In this document: one piece after another, positions 1-5,631 of the stretch
Position numbering within the stretch: position 1 is the first letter of the stretch
Layout of the letters: each line of letters starts with the position of its first letter
Origin: DALYJJ01 sp031969915
GTDB taxonomy: Bacteria > Acidobacteriota > Terriglobia > Bryobacterales > Bryobacteraceae
Length of the DNA stretch: 5,631 nt
Reading direction: 5' to 3'
Assembly (NCBI GenBank): GCA_031969915.1
Contig: DALYJJ010000242.1
Location: forward strand, 1 to 5,631
The notes under the pieces: model-generated
What the model was told of the DNA's origin: nothing
Database searches by the model: none
What the model saw: only the letters and a program-made list of their open reading frames with translations
Position numbers and translations under genes: made by a program

Positions 1-941
1 TAGTGTTGGCGGTCTGGATGTTGGGAGTGGCGGGGGCGCAGACGCGCGTGCCGGTGTGGATTGACACCGATCCGTCGGTGGCGCCGGGTGGCCATGAGGT
101 GGATGATGGGCTCGCCTTGCTGCAGGCGTTCGCGTCGCCGGAGTTGGAGATTCGTGGGGTGAGCATTGTGTTCGGCAATGCGGAACTGGCGACGGCGAGC
201 AGGATCGGGCGCGAGATTGTGGGGAGGTTCGGGCCGAAGGGGATGGCGGTTCATGACGGGGCGGCAGGGGAAAGTGATCTGGGGAAGGAGACGGCGGCGA
301 GCCGGGCGCTGGCGGCAGAGTTGAGGCGGGGGCCGCTGACGGTCTTGGTGCTAGGTCCGGGGACGAACGTGGCGACGGTGGTGCGACAGCATCCGGAACT
401 GGTGGGGCGCATTGAGCGGGTGGTGGCGGTGGCGGGACGGCGGCCGGGACAGAGTTTCCGGGCGGGGCCGAGGCAGAAGACGCCGTTTCGCGATTTGAAT
501 TTCGAGTTGGACCCGGAGGCGTTTCGCGTGTTGCTGGCGGCTCGTGTGCCGCTGGTGCTGGCGCCGTGGGAGATCTCGTCGGGCGTGTGGTTGACGCGCG
601 GGGAATTGGAGACAGCGGCGAAGCGGAATGTGGGGATGGAGTGGATGCTGCCGGCGTTGGTGGATTGGATTGAGTTGTGGGAACGAGAGTTTGGCGCGGA
701 GGGATTCAATCCGTTTGATGCGCTGGCGGTGGGATATCTGGTGAAGCCGGGTTCTCTGGAGTGCTCACGGATGCGGGCGCGGGTGGAAAAAGCGGCGGAC
801 GATACGGGGGCGAGTGATCGCAAGCCATACTTGCTGGTGGGGGCGGCTCGGGGCGGCGGCGAGGAGGTGACGTACTGCTCTGTGGCGAAACCGGAGTTTA
901 AGAGCGATCTGTTGCGGCGGCTGAGCGGGGAGCGGCGTTGA
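1..941 (+). CDS. Nucleoside hydrolase family protein (5' end cut by window edge)
   Basis: Inosine/uridine-preferring nucleoside hydrolase (IUNH) fold; the family splits the N-glycosidic bond of ribonucleosides in salvage. From the GTG at position 3, 312 residues are readable. The N-terminal metal-binding motif is seen as WIDTDPS...HEVDDGLAL (Asp21, Asp23, Asp34, Asp35). The family normally has a compact DTDxxxDD, so about six extra residues (around APGGHE) sit inside the calcium loop. Further family marks are LNFELDPEAF (Asn166, Asp170) and NPFDALAVGY (Asp239). The catalytic His that usually precedes this last Asp is Phe238 here, so substrate preference or activity may differ. The visible start (VLAVWMLGVAGAQ) looks like the end of a signal peptide, so the true start is probably upstream of the window and the protein exported. 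The stop overlaps the next gene's ATG. Family call is firm; substrate is unknown. Confidence 0.85.
   Translation, partial: VLAVWMLGVAGAQTRVPVWIDTDPSVAPGGHEVDDGLALLQAFASPELEIRGVSIVFGNAELATASRIGREIVGRFGPKGMAVHDGAAGESDLGKETAASRALAAELRRGPLTVLVLGPGTNVATVVRQHPELVGRIERVVAVAGRRPGQSFRAGPRQKTPFRDLNFELDPEAFRVLLAARVPLVLAPWEISSGVWLTRGELETAAKRNVGMEWMLPALVDWIELWEREFGAEGFNPFDALAVGYLVKPGSLECSRMRARVEKAADDTGASDRKPYLLVGAARGGGEEVTYCSVAKPEFKSDLLRRLSGERR
927..932 (+). promoter_or_regulatory. Ribosome binding site for the GH113 fusion gene
   Basis: GGGGAG lies 8 nt before the ATG at 941. That is normal Shine-Dalgarno spacing and supports this ATG over the TTG three bases earlier. The site lies inside the end of the upstream gene, as expected for translational coupling. 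Confidence 0.6.
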
Positions 942-2653
942 TGCCGGCACGCCGGGAGTGGGTGCGGCTGTTGTACTGGGTGGCGAGTTTTTATCCGCTG
1001 TACATGGCGGCGCAGGTGTGGGTGCGGGTAGCACCGGCCTATGTGATGCATTGGCTGACGGGGGCCGAGATGGGGCCGTTCAGAGTGGATCCGCTGTTTG
1101 TGTCGGCTGGCGCGCGGGGAGGGACTGGCGCGAGTGGGTGGTTTGGGCCGCAGGGGATGTCGGCGGCGATGGGCGTGGCGGCTTGGGTTTTGCTGCGCCT
1201 CGTGCGAAGACGGTGGCCGGATGTGGCGGGGCGTACACTGGCGTTGGTTGGGTTCGTTTTGTGCGGAAGTTGGTTGGGGGCGGTGCTGTTCCGAGGGGGG
1301 CTGCAGGGCAGAGGGGCCTGGTCGGGGTTGGTGGGAATGGTGCTGGTGGTAGTGGGGGTCAGGTGGGCGGCGGCGGTGGTGGCTGGAGGGTATTGGACGA
1401 AGGCGGGGATGATGGCGGCGGGACTGGCGGGGCCGGCGGCGTTGTTGCCATGGCTGTTGGGGGCCAGGGGCGGCCCGTTGAGTGGCAGTGCGATGGCGGG
1501 CGTGTTGCTGGTGGGATCGGCGATGGTGCTTCGAGTAGGGGCGTTGGTTCGGGAGGTACAGACAGTCTTCGTGGTGGCTAGCGTGGCGGCGTCGGTTCTG
1601 GTGTTCGGGGCGTTGCATCAGGGGCGCGAGTGGCAAGCGGCGCGGCGTGAGGCTGAAGTGAAGCGGGTACTGACGGAGTTGCCGAGGCCGGATGAAGGCG
1701 CGCCGTTTCCGAAGTTGTATTTTCATCGCGGGGTGAATTTCACGGCGAATGGGTATGGGTATGAATCGGAGCGGGCGCGGGCGTTGCTGCGGCGGCTGCC
1801 GGAATATGGGATTCGGTCGATCGCGGTGGTGCCGTATGGCGGGATGGACCGGCGGACTTTGCGGATGGCGCCGGCGCGCGCTGGGTCGTGGGAGAGCGAC
1901 GCGGGGGTGGAGATCATTACGGCCACGGCGCGTGGGCTGGGGATGCGGGTGATGTTGAAGCCGCATGTGTGGAAGCCGCAGGGGGATCAGCCGCTCACGG
2001 AGAAACAGCGCGAGGTGTGGTTTCGAGAATATGGCGTGTTTGTGGAGCACTACGCGCGACTTGCGAAACAGATTCATGCGGACACGTTTTGCATTGGGGT
2101 GGAGTTTGGGCGGCTAACGGAGGATGAGGCGCAATGGCGCGCGTTGATTGCGCGAGTGCGGGCGATCTATCCGGGGCCGCTTGTGTATGCGGCGAATTTT
2201 GGGAAGGAGTTTGAGTCGATCCGGTTTTGGGATGCGCTCGACTACATCGGTCTGGACAATTACTACCCGTTGCCGGATGACTACTCGACGGCGGCGATAG
2301 TGGAAAAGGTGGAGGGAGTGGCGAAGCAGTATGGGAAACCTGTCCTGTTAACTGAGGCCGGGTATTCGTCGGCGGTGGGGTCGCATCGGACACCATGGGC
2401 AGATCATCCGCCGAGTCCGTTGTCGTTGGAGGAGCAGGTGCGGTGCTATGAGGCGATCTTCGCGGGGTTTTGGGGAGAGCCGTGGTTTGCCGGGGTCTAC
2501 TGGTGGAAGATCGAGACCGATGGCGCGGGCGGGCCGGCGGACAACAGCATGGTGCCGTGGGGGAAGCCGGCGATGGGGACGCTGAAGAAGTGGTATTCAC
2601 AGCGAGAGCCGTTTCACGCGCCCATGCAGGATGCTCGGGGATCGTCGAATTGA
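941..2653 (+). CDS. Polytopic membrane protein fused to a GH113-like glycoside hydrolase
   Basis: A 570-residue protein in two parts. Residues about 9-225 hold roughly seven hydrophobic stretches (near 9-31, 70-88, 98-120, 126-148, 154-174, 183-201, 206-225), so the N-terminal half is an integral membrane domain that I do not recognise. After a charged linker (about 226-255) comes a TIM-barrel that resembles GH113, the family of beta-1,4-mannanases: FHRGVNF at the first strand, MLKPHVWK, FCIGVEFGRL with Glu388 as likely acid/base, YAANFGKEF, FWDALDYIGLDNYYPL, and LLTEAGYSS with Glu472 as likely nucleophile. Both catalytic Glu positions are present, so it is probably active. Its start overlaps the nucleoside hydrolase stop by one base, implying co-expression. 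Substrate, and which side of the membrane the barrel faces, cannot be read from the sequence; the mannan link is family knowledge only. Confidence 0.82.
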   Translation: MPARREWVRLLYWVASFYPLYMAAQVWVRVAPAYVMHWLTGAEMGPFRVDPLFVSAGARGGTGASGWFGPQGMSAAMGVAAWVLLRLVRRRWPDVAGRTLALVGFVLCGSWLGAVLFRGGLQGRGAWSGLVGMVLVVVGVRWAAAVVAGGYWTKAGMMAAGLAGPAALLPWLLGARGGPLSGSAMAGVLLVGSAMVLRVGALVREVQTVFVVASVAASVLVFGALHQGREWQAARREAEVKRVLTELPRPDEGAPFPKLYFHRGVNFTANGYGYESERARALLRRLPEYGIRSIAVVPYGGMDRRTLRMAPARAGSWESDAGVEIITATARGLGMRVMLKPHVWKPQGDQPLTEKQREVWFREYGVFVEHYARLAKQIHADTFCIGVEFGRLTEDEAQWRALIARVRAIYPGPLVYAANFGKEFESIRFWDALDYIGLDNYYPLPDDYSTAAIVEKVEGVAKQYGKPVLLTEAGYSSAVGSHRTPWADHPPSPLSLEEQVRCYEAIFAGFWGEPWFAGVYWWKIETDGAGGPADNSMVPWGKPAMGTLKKWYSQREPFHAPMQDARGSSN

Positions 2654-2680
2654 TCTGGCGCGAGGTGATCGCGGTATGTG

Positions 2681-3787
2681 TCAGTTGGCGGCGCCGGCTT
2701 TCCGCTGTAGATTCGCCGGCGCTCTCTGGCTATCGTGAGCCTCGAACCGCAGAGTCCATTGGAGCGGGATGGCCGCGGGCGGAAAACACTGGCGATCGTC
2801 GCAAGCCTGGTAGCGAAATGCCCCGCGCACAACGAGTTCGCTACCGCCTCTGGCCAGGGCAGGGCGCACTTCCGCTGGCTGGCCAATGGAGAGATCTCGA
2901 GTCAGCCGCAGCTTGCCTTCGTAAACGGGAACGGACTCACCGATGGCGGGCAGGTGCAGCGTCAGCGCTTTAGGGAAAGACGCCGGCTGAGCAAGCCAGG
3001 CCGGGCTATCCTCCACCGTCCACACGATGGGCTTGTAGCTCGACTGAACGCCGGGAACATACACGTGCATCTTCCGTTTCAGTTCCACTTCGACGACCAG
3101 CCCGATGCGGCTCCCGCCCCGCACGACCTGATCCGTAGCAGCGTATCGAAGCTTGAGATGGGGAGTATCCACCGCAGTCCACGGGAGGCCATCCGCGGAT
3201 TGGAAGGTCTTGGTCAGAATACTTGCCGCCGTATAGCGGTCGCGATGATCGTCCTCGAAGTACTTCGCGGTCACAATCCCCTTTTCATCGACGATGAACG
3301 TTCCAGGAAATGGTACGCCAAACCACGCGTGGTCATTGGGAAAGTTCTCGTTGAGGATGCCGAAAGCACGAATCACACGGGAGTCGACGTCGGCAAGCAG
3401 GGGATAGGTAATGCTTCGCCGGCTTGCGAACTCAGCCAGCAACGCCGGACTATCATAACTCAGGGCAGCGACACGGAGTCCGCGCCGCTCGAACTTCTTC
3501 TTCTCTTGTTCCAACTCCACGAGTTGGGTCTTGCAGAAGGGTCACCAATCCGCCGAGCGGACAAACAGGAGCACGAGGCCCTTTGGTCCGCGGAGCGATT
3601 CGAAGGACTGCCGCCGGCCCAGGTGGTCACCGATATCAAACCGTGGGATTTTGCTCGCAATGGCAGGCCCCGTTTTCATGTTGCGATCCAAGTCCGGCAG
3701 GGGGCGTTTGCGTGTCTCCTGGGCAGTGACATACCCGGCTATGAGGATCATGGCGGTGCAGAAAATGACAGGTGGTTTGCGAGACAT
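2681..3787 (-). CDS. Selenoprotein: secreted AhpC/TSA redoxin fused to a DsbD-alpha-like domain, in-frame TGA as Sec82
   Basis: Read through one in-frame TGA, this gene encodes 368 residues. Residues 1-22 (MSRKPPVIFCTAMILIAGYVTA) form a Sec-type signal peptide, so it acts in the envelope. Residues about 45-195 are an AhpC/TSA thioredoxin-fold domain: strand LVLLFVRSADW, active site U82-P-F-C85, then KTQLVELEQE, and FPGTFIVDEKG carrying the cis-Pro (Pro161). Residues about 200-350 resemble the N-terminal (alpha) domain of DsbD, with HVYVPG, SYKPIVWTVE and the end motif FRYQACDDRQCFPP, whose Cys329 and Cys334 match the DsbD-alpha redox pair. The protein probably reduces a peroxide or disulfide at the Sec/Cys site and exchanges electrons with its own second Cys pair (inference). 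The ATG at 3787 follows a good GGGAG, 23 nt after the DUF3179 stop, so it is likely the operon's last gene. Coding-strand base skew differs from both operon neighbours. The alternative is a nonsense mutation or sequencing error at codon 82. Confidence 0.85.
2691..2722. repeat. GC-rich inverted repeat at the convergent gene junction
   Basis: GCGCCGGC at 2691-2698 is the exact reverse complement of GCCGGCGC at 2715-2722, with a 16-nt loop. It lies in the last codons of the minus-strand selenoprotein gene, about 40 bp past the stop of the plus-strand GH113 gene. It could slow or end plus-strand transcription, but no T-run follows, so it is not a classic intrinsic terminator. GC-rich coding DNA can give such repeats by chance. 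The 27-bp gap itself (2654-2680) holds only a weak 5-bp hairpin. Confidence 0.3.
3511..3541 (-). promoter_or_regulatory. Candidate bacterial SECIS element
   Basis: Directly after the TGA on the minus strand come 14 nt, then CCAACTC-GTG-GAGTTGG: a perfect 7-bp stem (3511-3517 with 3521-3527) closed by a GUG loop (3518-3520). The loop starts 21 nt after the TGA and has G as its first base. Bacterial SECIS elements lie within the coding region just past the UGA and present a G-bearing apical loop to SelB at about this distance. A possible lower stem, CTTCT near the TGA with AGAAG beyond the hairpin, would lengthen the structure. The loop is short (3 nt), and the same bases encode the conserved QLVEL stretch, so part of the symmetry could come from coding. 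Confidence 0.65.
3542..3544 (-). other. In-frame TGA read as selenocysteine (codon 82)
   Basis: The plus strand reads tca at 3542-3544, i.e. TGA on the minus strand, between TGG (Trp81) and CCC-TTC-TGC (Pro-Phe-Cys85). The frame is unbroken on both sides: the 3787 start and the downstream reading are a whole number of codons apart. The TGA falls exactly where related redoxins have the first Cys of W-C-P-x-C. Confidence 0.82.
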
Positions 3788-3794
3788 CGTATTT

Positions 3795-3799
3795 CTCCC
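3795..3799 (-). promoter_or_regulatory. Ribosome binding site of the selenoprotein gene
   Basis: GGGAG on the minus strand ends 7 nt before the ATG at 3787. It is the clearest Shine-Dalgarno among the minus-strand genes and fixes the start, which directly precedes a signal peptide. It shows that the part before the TGA is a translated gene start and not a decayed remnant. Confidence 0.65.
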
Positions 3800-3810
3800 A
3801 ATTCTAGATT

Positions 3811-4926
3811 CTATGGTTGCGGGCCAGAGGAGGCGGTACTCTCCCCTACGATTACGGTATCGGGCTGGAAGGCGAGCCAGGCGAAGGCGAAGAAAACGCC
3901 GTGCTCGACGGGCTGGAGGGACTTGCCTTTGTTGGACCCGTCGATCGCGACGCCGGTGATATTCCAGGCGCTGCCAGTTTGGCGGTCTTCGATGCGGTTG
4001 TCGGCGCGGCGGAAGCGGATGCGGCTGTTAGCATTTTCGGCGCGGAAGACGCCAATGGAGCCGATGGCGCGCGATTGTGACATGCTTGCCGCGTCGACAG
4101 GACTGAGGCCATCGGCGCTGTAGAACAGTACGATAGGTTGGCCGTCGAGTCTGTCTTCGATGACGCCGTTGCGGGCGAGTTGCGAGACAGGCCAGGCGCG
4201 GTAGCCTTTGCCGTTCTTGACCACAACGAGCTTTTCCATGGGACGGAGAGTGGTGGGGCGCGAAGAGCGGACGGGCATGATAGGGCCCTTGCCGAATTCG
4301 TAGCCGGTGTACGGGTTGCGGCCGTAATCGCGCTGGAAACCGGTGTCGCGGCTTAGGACGAGGCCGTTGGGGTAGGACTGTTGGAACTGGTCGAAGGGAA
4401 TCATCTGCGAGGGGAGGATGCGGAGCGTGCCGCCGGTGTGGTGTCCGACGATGGCTTCGCCGGTGATCTGTTGCCAGAGGGAGTCGGTTTGGCGGTCGTA
4501 CATCACCATGTCGCTGTTGCGGAGCATGCCGGAGACACCGAATTCTAGGGTGGCGCCGGAGACGCGGCGGTCAAAGACGAGGGCGCTATTGCAGAGCGGA
4601 CAGTAACTGACGAGGATGGGCTGCTCGCCGGCGGTGTCGTTGACGAGTTCGTGCCACATCAGGATTTGCAGAGGGTAGGCGCGGGGCGGGCCGGCGGAGT
4701 TGAAGGCGATGACGAGTTCCTTGGGAGCAAGCCAGTCGACGGTGACGGCGGGGACGAAACGGGGCTTGTCGATGGAGGGGATGCCGTCCTTGGGCGGACC
4801 TCCGCGAAGGAGTTCCGAGAGCTGGATGGAGCGCTTGGAGGTATCGGTCTTCCAGTCCCCTTGGGCAAACTGGGCGCGAATGGGGAATGAGAGGAATAGG
4901 AAGAGGAGGACAGGGAGGCACTTCAT
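3811..4926 (-). CDS. Secreted DUF3179 domain-containing protein
   Basis: A 371-residue protein of the DUF3179 family, whose function is not established. MKCLPVLLFLFLSFPIRAQ is a signal peptide, so it is exported; its only early Cys is inside the signal, so it is not a lipoprotein. Family marks: RAYPLQILMWHELVND (His92), ILVSYCPLCNSALVFDR with Cys109 and Cys112 in CxxC form, SLWQQITGEAIVG, YPNGLVLSRDTGFQRDYGRNPY, and near the end HGVFFAFAWLAFQPDTVIV (His342). The CPLC pair and conserved His residues suggest metal or redox chemistry, which fits the redoxin genes on either side (inference). The frame is open up to 5151, but that upstream part is low-complexity sequence inside the deiodinase-like gene. 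An ATG at 4974, just after that gene's stop, would add 16 residues before the signal peptide. Neither start has a clear Shine-Dalgarno; I chose 4926 for its signal peptide. Confidence 0.87.
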   Translation of the reverse strand: MKCLPVLLFLFLSFPIRAQFAQGDWKTDTSKRSIQLSELLRGGPPKDGIPSIDKPRFVPAVTVDWLAPKELVIAFNSAGPPRAYPLQILMWHELVNDTAGEQPILVSYCPLCNSALVFDRRVSGATLEFGVSGMLRNSDMVMYDRQTDSLWQQITGEAIVGHHTGGTLRILPSQMIPFDQFQQSYPNGLVLSRDTGFQRDYGRNPYTGYEFGKGPIMPVRSSRPTTLRPMEKLVVVKNGKGYRAWPVSQLARNGVIEDRLDGQPIVLFYSADGLSPVDAASMSQSRAIGSIGVFRAENANSRIRFRRADNRIEDRQTGSAWNITGVAIDGSNKGKSLQPVEHGVFFAFAWLAFQPDTVIVGESTASSGPQP

Positions 4927-4975
4927 GGATGTGCATGAGTTCGCCGAGCGAGGTGGAACGGTAACGGTTGACATG

Positions 4976-5631
4976 TCATCTTGAGGCGAAGAAAAGAACG
5001 GCTGCTGTGACTGCGAGCAGGAGCCAGATGAGGAGAGCGGGTAGGCCGCGCTTCTCGCGGGGGAGGAAGCGGAGGCGGTCAGCCACGGTGGCCATGAGGG
5101 CGACGGGAAGGGCCATTTTCCAGAAGTCGGCGCGGGCTCCGCGTCCGGCATCGTTGAGGACAGGCGTGGTGTAGCCGACTGATCTCAGGATGGCGGGCAG
5201 AGTACGGGTGGCGGTGAGCGCGGGGGGCGCATTGCCGGAGGTGACGGCGGCGAGGGCCTGCTCGATGGCGTCGGTTTCGTTAGCCCATTGCGCACGGAAG
5301 AGGATGGTGCCTGAGGGCGAGAGAAGGTAGGCGCTGTTGGGGCGGCCACCGAGGGTTTGATGGAGGGTGCCATCGATGCTGTCCACGGCGACGTCGAAAG
5401 GAAGCTGGCAAGCGCGTTTCAGTTCGATGGCGTGTTGCATCTTCTGCTCGAAGGTGTGAGGCTGCGGAATGCGTTCGCCGGGGTGGGCTTCGCGGACTTG
5501 CACCATGACGAAGTGGACGTGCGCACCGTAGCGGGTGTGAATTTGTTTCAGGCCGTCGACGCCGCTGACCATGACGGGGCAGGATCGCGAGCCGAAGATG
5601 AGGAGCAGCGGTTTGCGCTGACCAGCAAGGG
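4976..5631 (-). CDS. Deiodinase-like thioredoxin-fold protein with C-terminal membrane anchor (5' end outside window)
   Basis: The frame is open to the window edge, with 217 residues visible and no start codon before the first domain motif, so the N-terminus lies beyond 5631. The visible part begins LAGQRKPLLLIFGSRSCPV, matching the first strand and active site of the iodothyronine deiodinase/redoxin superfamily. Cys17 (visible numbering, codon 5581-5579) is where deiodinases carry selenocysteine (GSxxUPP). VQVREAHPGE (residues about 43-52) is the typical deiodinase EAHP stretch, followed by LPFDVAVDSIDG and GRPNSAYLLSPSGTILFRAQW. Bacterial relatives are unlikely to act on thyroid hormone; a thiol-redox role is more plausible. 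Two hydrophobic segments (about 170-185 and 195-215) anchor the C-terminus in the membrane. The gene ends 49 bp before the DUF3179 start, suggesting one operon. Substrate is unknown. Confidence 0.78.
   Translation of the reverse strand, partial: LAGQRKPLLLIFGSRSCPVMVSGVDGLKQIHTRYGAHVHFVMVQVREAHPGERIPQPHTFEQKMQHAIELKRACQLPFDVAVDSIDGTLHQTLGGRPNSAYLLSPSGTILFRAQWANETDAIEQALAAVTSGNAPPALTATRTLPAILRSVGYTTPVLNDAGRGARADFWKMALPVALMATVADRLRFLPREKRGLPALLIWLLLAVTAAVLFFASR

Noticed and set aside
251..2077. 608-residue minus-strand open frame opposite the two plus-strand genes
   Set aside because: Composition is dominated by Arg, Pro, His, Ser and Gln with no domain motif. It is the antisense shadow of G-rich coding sequence, whose true frames show clear family motifs.
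2659..2673. Hairpin CGCGA-GGTGA-TCGCG in the gap between the convergent genes as a bidirectional terminator
   Set aside because: The stem is only 5 bp and has no T-run on either side, so it is too weak to call.
3542..3544. The TGA as a real stop, making the redoxin a pseudogene
   Set aside because: It is the only break in 368 codons, it hits exactly the active-site Cys position, and a SECIS-like hairpin follows. A random mutation would rarely meet all three. Sequencing error cannot be fully excluded.
2735..4123. 462-residue plus-strand open frame opposite the selenoprotein and DUF3179 genes
   Set aside because: It has no recognisable motif and spans two genes with strong family signatures on the other strand. 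It is a shadow.
4927..5151. Upstream extension of the DUF3179 protein by 75 residues
   Set aside because: The extra stretch is Ser/Pro-rich shadow sequence inside the deiodinase-like gene, and it would bury the signal peptide.

Overview
The window is a GC-rich bacterial segment with five protein genes in two convergent groups and almost no non-coding DNA. The gene content and style (a GH113-like hydrolase, a DUF3179 protein, periplasmic redoxins, very G-rich coding strands) would fit Acidobacteriota, perhaps a Solibacter/Bryobacter-type soil bacterium. That is an inference from style, not a match.

Left half, plus strand (1-2653): a nucleoside hydrolase family protein, cut at its 5' end by the window edge, overlaps by one base (TGATG) a gene for an unusual fusion. 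The fusion joins a polytopic membrane domain of about seven hydrophobic segments to a GH113-like TIM-barrel glycoside hydrolase. The two are probably co-transcribed and look like salvage or carbohydrate functions.

Right half, minus strand (5631-2681), read right to left: (i) a deiodinase-like thioredoxin-fold protein with a C-terminal membrane anchor, N-terminus outside the window; (ii) a secreted DUF3179 protein with a YCPLC motif; (iii) a secreted AhpC/TSA-type redoxin fused to a DsbD-alpha-like domain. Gaps are short and all three look like envelope redox proteins, so one operon is likely.

The main discovery is in the third gene. Conventional gene calling breaks it into an 81-residue piece and a 279-residue piece, but both lie in the same frame and are separated only by one TGA at 3544-3542. 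This TGA replaces the first cysteine of the redoxin active site, giving W-[TGA]-P-F-C in place of the usual W-C-P-F-C. A perfect 7-bp stem with a GUG loop begins 14 nt after the TGA, where a bacterial SECIS element is expected. The simplest reading is a 368-residue selenoprotein with a U-x-x-C active site. Its base composition also differs from its operon neighbours, which hints at a separate origin.
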